A stretch of DNA of 12,019 nucleotides from Lachnospiraceae bacterium (GCA_014804285.1 JAAVAA010000083.1:1-12019), one strand, 5' to 3'. Positions 5,243 through 11,938 are shown, counted from the stretch's first letter. Notes: a model not told the origin generated them from the sequence alone. Numbers and translations are program-made.

Positions 5243-6559
5243 CTATTTGCCAAATGAGAAGCAAAGCTCCTCTCTATGCTCCAACAGCCGTATCAGCATA
5301 TGTTCATTGATTTTGGCCAGGTCACTGTACTTCTCCATCTGAGAAAAATACGCGACACAAATCATCTGGATAGAAAGAACCACATAAGGAACAGCCTTCT
5401 TTTCCTCCTCCGTCATATGAACCACATCATCGTATCCTTTCAGGATTTGCCGATACAATGGCAGCCATTTCAAGATGCACTCTTCCCAGTCCGCAAAGTT
5501 TTCCGATAAAATCCCCGTAGCCGCATAACAGGGGTCGAAGAGGCGGATGCAGTATTCCGATAGCTCAAAATCCGTGATGCCGGTCATGCTGCCCTCCTCT
5601 ATGAAAATATAGCTCAGGTTCATGTTCCGATGGATGACCTGCTTTGGCAGCTTCTCATAAGAGGCTCCGAAATTCCGCTCATACTCTTTCACAAAAGAGA
5701 GAGGCAAATCCACCCTTTTCCGCGTCTCCTCCAGCGCCCATGTGTGCACAGAATCATATAGATGATTTTCCTGACAGATATCCAAATCCAGCCCGGATAA
5801 AGCCTGATGAAGCTTTCCAGTCATTTCTCCGAAGCGATATGCCATCGCCTCGTCCCCCTTGGCAAAAAGTGCTCTGGAATCGCAATGGGTTCCCGTTACT
5901 TTCCGGCATAAAATGCAGAAGATATCCCCATCCTGCACCACCAACCTGCCATCCTTCGCAGGAACCGGCTCCGTAACATGAATGCCTGATTCCCTTAATG
6001 CCCGCGAAATATCTGCATGACGTTTCAACCCGCCCGGAATGGCCGAAATCTTCAGAATATATTCATCCCCTATCTGAAAATCGTTCTCAGAAACCCTGCC
6101 GCTCCCTTCATAATAGATTTCACTGATTGTTTCCTGTTCCATTCCCCAATGAGACAAAAGTCCCTGAATCCCTTTCTTTGACAACATAATCTTTTCCTCC
6201 TGCTTTAAACAAATTTTATATGGTCTGGCAGGATGATGGTCTTTCAGATAATCGGAGGGACTGCATCCATATTCCCGGCAGAAAGCCCTATAGAAACCGG
6301 CATAGGTGTCAAAGCCGTATTCCAGCGCAATGTCCAGCATTCTTCTTCCCTCCGAAATCTCACAGATGGCATGAGCAAGCCTTCTGCGCACCAGATACTG
6401 CCCGATAGGCATGCCTGTGGCCTTCTTGAAAAGGTCACTGTAATAAGCTTCCGAATAGCCTGCCATTCTGCTTAAATCCTTCAAATGGATATCCGTCTTC
6501 AGGTTTTGTTCCATATAATCCAGCGCAAGCTGAATCCTGTCAAGATAATCTAAGACCAT
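5243..6559 (-). CDS. AraC helix-turn-helix fused to an aminoglycoside-phosphotransferase-like (APH) domain
   Basis: 438 aa. Residues 1-108 are an AraC-type DNA-binding domain with two helix-turn-helix motifs (IHLKDLSRMAGYSEAYYSDL and MLDIALEYGFDTYAGFYRAF). Residues about 125-435 follow the APH/choline-kinase fold: an N-lobe strand with Lys170 in EYILKIS, a catalytic-loop position at 308-317, and the metal-binding strand GITDFELSE (Asp330). The catalytic loop reads HRNMNLSY where related proteins have HRDPNPSN. The base Asp is therefore Asn312 and the Mg-binding Asn is Tyr317. I infer a kinase-dead ligand-sensing domain controlling the N-terminal DNA binder, but weak activity cannot be excluded. 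A GGCGGG-like ribosome site precedes the ATG. The gene is transcribed alone, with a dyad in its upstream region. Confidence 0.85.
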   Translation of the reverse strand: MVLDYLDRIQLALDYMEQNLKTDIHLKDLSRMAGYSEAYYSDLFKKATGMPIGQYLVRRRLAHAICEISEGRRMLDIALEYGFDTYAGFYRAFCREYGCSPSDYLKDHHPARPYKICLKQEEKIMLSKKGIQGLLSHWGMEQETISEIYYEGSGRVSENDFQIGDEYILKISAIPGGLKRHADISRALRESGIHVTEPVPAKDGRLVVQDGDIFCILCRKVTGTHCDSRALFAKGDEAMAYRFGEMTGKLHQALSGLDLDICQENHLYDSVHTWALEETRKRVDLPLSFVKEYERNFGASYEKLPKQVIHRNMNLSYIFIEEGSMTGITDFELSEYCIRLFDPCYAATGILSENFADWEECILKWLPLYRQILKGYDDVVHMTEEEKKAVPYVVLSIQMICVAYFSQMEKYSDLAKINEHMLIRLLEHREELCFSFGK

Positions 6560-6606
6560 TTTACCCGCCTTTCAAAAGTACTTCCTGCAGGAGTTCCTTT
6601 TATGCT

Positions 6607-6637
6607 ATTCTAACATGAAATGCCGGGAAAACATTTC
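6607..6637 (-). promoter_or_regulatory. Promoter-proximal dyad upstream of the AraC-APH gene
   Basis: The minus strand holds a -10-like TAGAAT (plus 6607-6612) preceded by TGT. A perfect inverted repeat GAAATG-N9-CATTTC (6617-6637) covers the region where the -35 should be. No good -35 hexamer is visible, which fits a promoter needing an activator such as the gene's own AraC domain. Inference only. Confidence 0.35.
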
Positions 6638-6692
6638 CGAAATCAGGATTTCCTCCCCAAACACCTTCATGCTCTTTGCACTGATATGTAAC

Positions 6693-6740
6693 AAGGGAAC
6701 CAGACAGGTGTATGGTTCTACCTCTGCTTGGTTCCCTTTT
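6693..6740. terminator. Intrinsic terminator between the small ORF and the AraC-APH gene
   Basis: A 10-bp stem AAGGGAACCA (6693-6702) and TGGTTCCCTT (6729-6738) has an inner AGGT/ACCT pairing. On the plus strand it ends in TTTT; on the minus strand it is followed by a weak TTGTT. It lies 17 bases past the stop of the 47-aa ORF, so it probably ends the ABC-F operon. Confidence 0.55.
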
Positions 6741-6754
6741 AGGACTGTATTCTT

Positions 6755-6898
6755 TCATTCTATTCTATAAAAATTTATTTCTTTTGTATTATTGATGCTT
6801 ATAACTGGTTTTCCAGAACCTGATTCAAGTCCGTTTTTAAGTATATTCTCCAGATCATTGTAAGTCCTTTTGGAAGTTTTTTGTGTCTTCCCCATCAT
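6755..6898 (-). CDS. 47-aa small protein overlapping the P-loop gene
   Basis: The ATG overlaps the P-loop gene's TGA as ATGA, the classic translational-coupling geometry, and a second ATG follows at once. The product starts MMGKTQKTSKRTYNDLENIL and continues KNGLESGSGKPVISINNT to a TGA at 6755. It is basic at the N-terminus, with one predicted amphipathic helix (about 12-24) and no membrane segment. No family is recognised. The overlap, the full-length open frame and the terminator 17 bases after it argue that it is real. It may also be the remnant of a longer third gene. Confidence 0.5.
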   Translation of the reverse strand: MMGKTQKTSKRTYNDLENILKNGLESGSGKPVISINNTKEINFYRIE

Positions 6899-7683
6899 AT
6901 AACCGCTATGATTTCTTCCATCTTCCATTTCTTTGCAGGGAGGATAACCGCTTTCTCACCAATAATGTCTCTTATAATGCGCAGCTCCAACTGCTGCCGA
7001 TGCCTGAAATGCACTATCATGTCCTCAAACGTGCGATATCCGTGTTTTTCTCCATATGGGGAGTGAACCAGATATTCCAGCATCAATGAATACCACAATT
7101 CATTCCCCTGAGCATCGCTGCGTTCTTCTTTTATAGCTTTTATCGCTTCTTCCACTTCATCGCTGTATAAATATAGCAAGAGAAATTGTTCTTTCTTTAT
7201 CTTGGCATACAGCTCACGGTAAAACTCTACAATCTCGCCGTCACTTAACTGATGGAACAATATCAAATCTTCCATGATATTCTGAAAAAAAGAACACTCG
7301 AACAGATAGCCTGTTTCTGAAAAATTTGAATATCTGGAAGAAATAATAGCTTTCAAATCCTGCAATGATTTTCTTCCGTTATATATTTCGAATTTCTCCA
7401 ATTCCTTATGAAAATTCGGAATGTCCGTGATGATTTTCGTGTAGGAAACGACAAAGCGCTCCTTCTCCTGAACGGTATTCTTTACGATTTCAGCCCGAAG
7501 CGGCTCATAGCGTTTTAGCACTTGCCCGTATTCATCCTGCGTCATCCATGCGCACCACGCCAATTCAATCGGTGAATAATCGCCCTCTCTGCAAACATGA
7601 AATTCTGGAACGGCAGAGTTGATACAATTTAGCAGCGTGGATTTTCCCATTCCCTGAATTCCTTCTATAAAAACATTGTTCAT
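6895..7683 (-). CDS. P-loop nucleotide-binding (kinase-like) protein, 262 aa
   Basis: The N-terminus MNNVFIEGIQGMGKSTLLN carries a Walker A motif at residues 8-16, in the style of deoxynucleoside and small-molecule kinases (GxxGxGKST directly after the first strand). REGDYSPIELAWCAWM follows (about 36-51), then YNGRKSLQDLKAII, a hydrophobic LLLYLYSDEVEEAI strand-helix, and ERSDAQGNELWYSLM near the C-terminus. Similar proteins of unknown substrate occur in Clostridia. The start is placed at 7683 because GGGAG sits in front of it; the upstream in-frame ATG at 7698 is part of that ribosome site. It follows the ABC-F stop by 20 bases and overlaps the next small ORF. By context it may modify an antibiotic or nucleotide, but this is only inference. 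Confidence 0.7.
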   Translation of the reverse strand: MNNVFIEGIQGMGKSTLLNCINSAVPEFHVCREGDYSPIELAWCAWMTQDEYGQVLKRYEPLRAEIVKNTVQEKERFVVSYTKIITDIPNFHKELEKFEIYNGRKSLQDLKAIISSRYSNFSETGYLFECSFFQNIMEDLILFHQLSDGEIVEFYRELYAKIKKEQFLLLYLYSDEVEEAIKAIKEERSDAQGNELWYSLMLEYLVHSPYGEKHGYRTFEDMIVHFRHRQQLELRIIRDIIGEKAVILPAKKWKMEEIIAVI

Positions 7684-7703
7684 ATACTTTTCTCCCATCT
7701 GCC

Positions 7704-9044
7704 CTACAGTTCAATCGATTTCGTGGCAACCTTTTCCCGAAATCTCACATCATGTTCCACAAACAGCATCGTTGGTTGATATTTCAAAAGTAATTTTTCA
7801 ATCTGCATTCTTGAAAAAATATCAATATAGATTAAGGGTTCATCCCATATATAAAGATGTGCCGGTGTCAGTAAGCTTGCCGCAAGCAGCACCTTTTTCT
7901 TCTGGCCTTCCTCTAAAATTGTCATATCGGTATCCCCTAAGCCTGTTTTCTGCAAAATCATCTTAATCAGCGTGGACTTTCCACACCCGTTTTTCCCATG
8001 TAGGGCAATTCGTTCTTCCCGAGTGACTGTAAAGGTCAAATCCGTAAAAACCGGATTATCGCTATCCTGATATTTCAAGGTGTAGTCTTTCGTATTTATA
8101 AGAACCTGTTTATGATGGGCAATCGGCACCAGCTTCAAGTCTACAGGCATCTCTAAATCCTTTAAAAGTCCTTCCTTTTCTTCGATTTCTCTTTGGATGC
8201 GCATCTCCATCTGCGTTACCCTGCTCTGCATCTTTTTTGTTTTTGCGCCAATATGCGCCCTCGTATCTATACTTCTATCATGTTCTTTTATGGGGTCAAA
8301 TCCGATCTTGGTACATTCGTTTTTGTCCGCCCACTCTGCGGTGCGTGACGCAGCCTGTTTCAACTTTTTGATTTCTTTGAGATGCTTTTCATTCTCCGCC
8401 TGTTCAAACTGATCTCTTCTCTGCTTATTTTCCCACCATCCCGCGAAATTCCCTCTCTGCACCTCAATGCTTTGTCTGTTCAGCACCAAAACATGATCAA
8501 TACAGGCATCCAGCAAATCTCTGTCATGCGATACCAAAATAAACCCTTTCTTGGAAGCCAGATATGCCTTCACATTTTCCCTGGCATCATGATCCAAATG
8601 ATTTGTCGGCTCATCAATCAGCAGAAAATTATTTTCACTGGAAAACAAAACTGCCAGCATAATTTTGGTCTGCTCTCCAAAACTTAGCGTTTTATATGGT
8701 CTGTAAAGAATCTCTGCGCTTTCGCCCAATTGCGTCAGCTCACAGATTACACGCCACTCCTCGCAGCCTGCCTTGAGTGCTTCCATAAAGTCAGCGGCAG
8801 GCAATTGCATTTGCGCCTCCGTAATCTGATATGGAAAATAATCAAATACCGCAGCGGTATCTATTGAGCCGTTATAGGAATACTTCCCTAACAGTAAATT
8901 TAAAAAGGTGGTTTTGCCTTTTCCGTTGCGACCTATAAAGCCCAATTTCCAATCCGTATCAATGGAAAATGATATATTCTCAAATATATTATCAAAGCTT
9001 CCTTCGTAATAAAATGTAAGATTGTTTACATTTATCTGTGCCAT
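7704..9044 (-). CDS. ABC-F ATPase of the antibiotic-resistance (Lsa/Vga-like) type, NBD2 shortened
   Basis: 446 aa, no membrane segments. ABC-F resistance proteins bind the ribosomal E site and dislodge lincosamides, streptogramin A or pleuromutilins. NBD1 has Walker A GRNGKGKT (38-45), signature LSFGEQ (120-125), Walker B LLIDEPTNHLD and SHD. A charged helical linker (about 205-300) forms the ribosome-probing arm. NBD2 has Walker A GKNGCGKS (350-357), signature-like LEEGQKKK (377-384), Walker B YIWDEP and EHD. Only 19 residues separate Walker A from the signature in NBD2, against 74 in NBD1, so the Q-loop and helical part are missing. Relatives are about 490-500 aa. The start is at 9044, eight bases after GAGGAGG; the ATG at 9050 is too close to it. 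It heads an operon with a regulatory leader. Confidence 0.85.
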   Translation of the reverse strand: MAQINVNNLTFYYEGSFDNIFENISFSIDTDWKLGFIGRNGKGKTTFLNLLLGKYSYNGSIDTAAVFDYFPYQITEAQMQLPAADFMEALKAGCEEWRVICELTQLGESAEILYRPYKTLSFGEQTKIMLAVLFSSENNFLLIDEPTNHLDHDARENVKAYLASKKGFILVSHDRDLLDACIDHVLVLNRQSIEVQRGNFAGWWENKQRRDQFEQAENEKHLKEIKKLKQAASRTAEWADKNECTKIGFDPIKEHDRSIDTRAHIGAKTKKMQSRVTQMEMRIQREIEEKEGLLKDLEMPVDLKLVPIAHHKQVLINTKDYTLKYQDSDNPVFTDLTFTVTREERIALHGKNGCGKSTLIKMILQKTGLGDTDMTILEEGQKKKVLLAASLLTPAHLYIWDEPLIYIDIFSRMQIEKLLLKYQPTMLFVEHDVRFREKVATKSIEL

Positions 9045-9104
9045 ATACATTCCTCCTCGATCGTTTTTCATACACGCTCTATCCATTTGACATACATTTC
9101 AAGT

Positions 9105-9140
9105 AAAAAAAACAGAAACCCTTTGTTGCCAAACAGTTTC
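9105..9140 (-). terminator. Attenuator terminator of the ABC-F leader
   Basis: On the minus strand: GAAAC, UG, UUUG, GCAA tetraloop, CAAA, GG, GUUUC, then UG and eight U. This is a compact stem with a GNRA loop and a long U-tract, 60 bases before the ABC-F start codon. A terminator inside the 5' leader of its own gene implies conditional read-through. Confidence 0.65.
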
Positions 9141-9150
9141 ATTACATCCT

Positions 9151-9343
9151 ATAACCTCATATATCAGGAGGACGATATTGCAATCATCACTTACAATAAA
9201 ATTCTATGCACACAAAAAGAGAGGTTATGAGAACATAATCCACTTTTGGCAACATGACAAACCAGTGCGTGTATTATTACCCACACTGATAAAAAGCTTC
9301 ATGTAATCAAAAGTAAATTATCTTCTCATCCTTTCACCTCTCT
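9151..9343 (-). promoter_or_regulatory. Leader RNA with alternative pairings (attenuation switch) for the ABC-F operon
   Basis: Four segments can pair in competing ways; minus-strand sequences are given. S1, AGAGAGGT and ATGAGAA (9323-9343), spans the leader-ORF ribosome site and start. S1', TTCTCAT and ACCTCTCT (9218-9233), complements S1 over 15 bp with one internal loop. C, GAGGTTAT (9151-9158), complements the ATAACCTC within S1' (9221-9228). A, TGTTGCCAAA (9245-9254), is the exact complement of TTTGGCAACA in the terminator stem (9124-9133) and so can act as an antiterminator. A separate hairpin lies at 9263-9288. The complementarity is seen directly; the switching model is inferred, following known attenuation of ABC-F resistance genes. 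Confidence 0.6.
9318..9329 (-). CDS. Three-codon leader ORF (Met-Arg-Arg-stop)
   Basis: ATG-AGA-AGA-TAA is preceded by GAGAGG with seven bases of spacing, inside a longer AAGGAGAGAGG purine run. It is the first ribosome site in the ABC-F transcript, about 25 bases after the predicted start. A ribosome stalled here would cover segment S1 of the leader. This short length is unusual but consistent with stall-type leader peptides. Confidence 0.5.
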   Translation of the reverse strand: MRR

Positions 9344-9358
9344 CCTTAAGATGGTGCT

Positions 9359-9387
9359 ATTTTAGCATTTTACATTTTGGTTGTCAA
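9359..9387 (-). promoter_or_regulatory. Near-consensus sigma-A promoter of the ABC-F operon
   Basis: The minus strand has -35 TTGACA (9382-9387, perfect), a 17-base spacer and -10 TAAAAT (9359-9364). The predicted transcript starts near 9352, giving a leader of about 300 bases before the ABC-F ATG. Confidence 0.75.
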
Positions 9388-9395
9388 CCAAAATG
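9373..9395. promoter_or_regulatory. Perfect 23-bp operator-like palindrome over the -35
   Basis: CATTTTGGTT-N3-AACCAAAATG has two perfect 10-base arms around a three-base centre and overlaps the -35 TTGACA. The size and symmetry suit a TetR- or MarR-type dimer. No such regulator is encoded beside it, so it would act in trans. Confidence 0.55.
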
Positions 9396-9404
9396 CTCAG
9401 TCCC

Positions 9405-9419
9405 TTTTCAAGTTGAAAA
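9405..9419. promoter_or_regulatory. Second palindrome TTTTCAA-G-TTGAAAA
   Basis: A perfect 7-bp inverted repeat with one central base, in the divergent intergenic region between the ABC-F promoter and porA. It could be an operator for either side. A TATAAA follows at 9422-9427 on the plus strand but has no good -35 partner. Confidence 0.3.
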
Positions 9420-9451
9420 TGTATAAAATGAATTGCAAATCGCAGTGGGAC

Positions 9452-9480
9452 AAAAAAAGAAGCCCGCCAAGGCTCCTTTT
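9452..9480. terminator. Intrinsic terminator upstream of porA
   Basis: On the minus strand GGAGCC, loop UUGGCG, GGCUUC, then seven U form a textbook terminator. On the plus strand the stem has one mismatch and ends in TTTT. No gene in the window obviously ends here. It would insulate the ABC-F promoter from antisense transcripts of porA, or mark the end of a gene lost from this site. Confidence 0.6.
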
Positions 9481-9568
9481 CCCCGTTTTATTAAATTCCT
9501 GCTGCCATGAACAGCGCCAAAATCTTTCTTCTCATTTTAATCTCCGTTCTGAAACTGATGGCAAATAA

Positions 9569-10753
9569 ATGGCTGTCAGAGAACGTTTATCCGGCAACGA
9601 AGCCGTAGCTTATGCTATAAAACAGATTAATCCGGATGTCATGCCGGCATTCCCTATTACTCCTTCCACAGAGATTCCCCAATATGTGGCAAATTATATT
9701 GCAAACGGGGAGATTGACACAGAATTTATTCCTGTGGAGAGCGAGCATAGCGCCATGAGCGCCACCGTTGGGGCTTCGGCAGCAGGGGCAAGAGCGCTTA
9801 CAGCCACCTCCTCCTGCGGTTTGGCTTTAATGTGGGAGGAATTGTATGTTGCTGCATCCAACAGGCTTCCCATTGTTCTGGCACTTGTAAACCGTGCCCT
9901 GTCCGGTCCTATTAACATCAATGCGGATCATTCCGACAGCATGGGTGCAAGAGACAGCGGATGGATACAGATTTACGCGGAGTCCAATCAGGAAGTCTAT
10001 GACAATTTTTTGCAGGCGTTTCTGATAGCAGAACATAAAGACGTGATGCTTCCGGTCATGATTTGTCAGGATGGATTTATCACCAGCCACGGAGTAGAAA
10101 ACATTCTGCTGGTGGAGGATGATCTGGTCAAAAAATTTGTTGGCGATAGAGAGCCGGAACATTATCTTTTAAATCCGAAAGAAACTCTGGCTGTAGGTCC
10201 CTATGCTGTATCTTCCTATTATATGGAAACCAAACGTGGTCAGCGGGAAGCCATGATCAATGCCCGTAAAGTAATTTTAGAAGTCGCAGATCGCTTTCAG
10301 GCTATGACGGGACGGCAATATGGTTTCTTTGAAGCATACCGGTTAGAGGATGCGGAATATGCAGTTGTCATCATCGGTTCTGCAGCAGGCACATGCAAGG
10401 CTGCCATTGAGCAAATCAGAAATACCACGGGTAAGAAGGTAGGTCTGTTGAAAATCAGAGTGTTCCGCCCTTTTCCCGAGGAAGAAATTGCGGAAGCACT
10501 GGCACACGTGAAAGCAGTTGCCATTCTGGATCGTTCAGAGATGTTCGCCGCTACCAGCGGTCCTCTGGGCGCAGAGGTAAGGGCTGCGCTCTATCAGGCA
10601 AAAGGGACAGCAGAAACGGTGAATTATTTCTATGGGCTTGGCGGCAGGGATATCACTGTGGAAGATTTCTGTCAGATTTATGCAAATTTAGAGAAGATCG
10701 CAGAGGATCACAAGATAACAGATATGTACGAATATATAGGTTTAAGGAGCTGA
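9569..10753 (+). CDS. porA: Pyruvate (2-oxoacid):ferredoxin oxidoreductase, alpha subunit
   Basis: 394 aa, cytoplasmic, without Fe-S ligands of its own. It pairs with PorB to oxidise pyruvate and CoA to acetyl-CoA, CO2 and reduced ferredoxin. The sequence shows the PorA opening SGNEAVAYAIKQINPD, the PITPSTEIPQ loop (29-38), the VESEHSAMSA substrate and TPP-side region with Glu59, SSCGLALMWEELY, and NRALSGPININADHSDSMGA (108-127). The C-terminal beta-alpha domain runs YAVVIIGSAAGTCK ... KVGLLKIRVFRPFPEEE. Family and length are normal. An in-frame TAA stands right before the ATG, so this start is the only one possible, yet no clear ribosome site precedes it (only GATGGCAAATAA). PorB follows after two bases. 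The gamma and delta subunits usually encoded just upstream are absent here. Other 2-oxoacids cannot be excluded. Confidence 0.92.
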   Translation: MAVRERLSGNEAVAYAIKQINPDVMPAFPITPSTEIPQYVANYIANGEIDTEFIPVESEHSAMSATVGASAAGARALTATSSCGLALMWEELYVAASNRLPIVLALVNRALSGPININADHSDSMGARDSGWIQIYAESNQEVYDNFLQAFLIAEHKDVMLPVMICQDGFITSHGVENILLVEDDLVKKFVGDREPEHYLLNPKETLAVGPYAVSSYYMETKRGQREAMINARKVILEVADRFQAMTGRQYGFFEAYRLEDAEYAVVIIGSAAGTCKAAIEQIRNTTGKKVGLLKIRVFRPFPEEEIAEALAHVKAVAILDRSEMFAATSGPLGAEVRAALYQAKGTAETVNYFYGLGGRDITVEDFCQIYANLEKIAEDHKITDMYEYIGLRS

Positions 10754-10755
10754 AT

Positions 10756-11691
10756 ATGGAAACATATAATTTTAAAGAAATGATGAGTAAACCGGAACGA
10801 CTGGCTCCGGGGCATAGAATGTGTGCCGGCTGCGGCGGCACCATCGCAGTTCGCGGAGTATTGCGTGCGCTGCACGAAGGAGACAAGGCGGTTGTAGGCA
10901 ATGCAACGGGATGTCTGGAGGTTTCTTCTTTCATGTATCCGTACACTGCATATGAGGACAGTTATATTCATAACGCTTTTGAGAATGCAGGCGCAACACT
11001 TTCCGGCGTTGAGACTGCGTACAGGGTATTAAAGAAACGTGGAAAAATTAAGGAAAACTATAAATTTATTACCTTTGGCGGCGACGGCGGAACTTATGAC
11101 ATTGGCTTCCAGTCCCTCTCCGGCGCTATGGAACGCGGACATGACATGGTATATGTATGCTATGACAATGGTGCTTATATGAACACTGAAACCCAGCGCT
11201 CTTCTGCAACTCCCCAGTTTGCGGATACCACCACCACGCCTGCCGGTAAGGTTTCCAATGGTAAGGTACAGATCAGAAAGGATCTGGCAGCGATTATGGC
11301 AGAACACCATATCCCCTACGTTGGACAGACCACTTTTACAAATAATTTTAAGGATCTGCACACAAAGGCGGAGAAAGCGATCTACACACCGGGCGCCGCT
11401 TTCCTGAATGTCCTTTCCCCCTGTCCGAGAGGCTGGGGATATGAACCTTCGGACCTTATGGATATTTGCAGAACCGCAATTGATACCTGTTACTGGCCGT
11501 TGTATGAAGTGATAGACGGAAAGTGGATTTTAAGCTATGAGCCCAAGGTAAAGCTGCCCATTGAAGACTTCCTGCGTTCCCAACGCCGCTTCCGCCACCT
11601 GTTCAAGCCTGGAAACGAAGAACTGATTGCAGAGTTTCAGCGGGAAGTAGACAGACAGTGGGAGGAACTGCAGGCAAAGTGCGGCAGATGA
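10756..11691 (+). CDS. porB: Pyruvate (2-oxoacid):ferredoxin oxidoreductase, beta subunit
   Basis: 311 aa. It carries the thiamine diphosphate site and one [4Fe-4S] cluster. The cluster ligands are visible as Cys23 and Cys26 (MCAGCGG), Cys53 (ATGCLEV) and Cys223 (SPCPRGW). The TPP/Mg motif is GDGG (109-112), followed after the usual spacing by CYDNGAYMNTETQRSSATP (135-153). The C-terminal tail EDFLRSQRRFRHLFKPGNEE is typical for PorB. AAGGAG lies within the last codons of porA, seven bases before this ATG, so the two are one transcript and probably form one heterodimer. Active-site and cluster residues are all present, so it should be functional if the gamma and delta (ferredoxin-type) subunits are supplied from elsewhere. 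Confidence 0.93.
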   Translation: METYNFKEMMSKPERLAPGHRMCAGCGGTIAVRGVLRALHEGDKAVVGNATGCLEVSSFMYPYTAYEDSYIHNAFENAGATLSGVETAYRVLKKRGKIKENYKFITFGGDGGTYDIGFQSLSGAMERGHDMVYVCYDNGAYMNTETQRSSATPQFADTTTTPAGKVSNGKVQIRKDLAAIMAEHHIPYVGQTTFTNNFKDLHTKAEKAIYTPGAAFLNVLSPCPRGWGYEPSDLMDICRTAIDTCYWPLYEVIDGKWILSYEPKVKLPIEDFLRSQRRFRHLFKPGNEELIAEFQREVDRQWEELQAKCGR

Positions 11692-11786
11692 AGGATTTGT
11701 TTTCCTAAGCCTGTTCCCGGAACCATTTGAGGATCCTCCTTCGCTATTAAAATTTATATCATTGTAGAATTGGAGGAGAAAAGCCT

Positions 11787-11912
11787 ATGGAATATATATG
11801 GTATGTTATTGCAGCACTGGGGGCAGGAATAGGAACAGGTCTGGAGCGCTGGAATGTCCTGCTGATCTGTATTGTCGTTGCAACTGCTGCATCTCTTATT
11901 TCGAGGCTGTAA
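11787..11912 (+). CDS. 41-aa membrane ORF, possibly a truncated TauE/SafE permease
   Basis: GGAGGAG stands eight bases before the ATG, a strong ribosome site. The product MEYIWYVIAALGAGIGTGLE is followed by RWNVLLICIVVATAASLISR and Leu-stop, giving two hydrophobic stretches split by a short polar turn. The first 19 residues resemble the N-terminus of TauE/SafE (TSUP) sulfite/organosulfonate exporters, which commonly open WYVI.ALGAGIGTGLAGLS. The rest does not continue that family, so it may be a deletion product with an abrupt junction near residue 19. A genuine small two-helix membrane protein is the alternative. It starts 96 bases after porB; no clear terminator lies between, only short palindromes such as GAGGATCCTC (11729-11738). 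Confidence 0.5.
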   Translation: MEYIWYVIAALGAGIGTGLERWNVLLICIVVATAASLISRL

Positions 11913-11938
11913 AAAATCTTGTGTCTATGGGGAAATAA

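Noticed and set aside
9377..9568. 63-codon frame ending right before the porA ATG, as a possible upstream partner gene
   Set aside because: It runs through an operator palindrome and a terminator, has no ribosome site and shows no 4Fe-4S cysteines, so it is not porD.
11029..11361. 110-codon minus-strand frame inside porB
   Set aside because: Shadow of porB, whose catalytic and cluster motifs are all in the plus frame.
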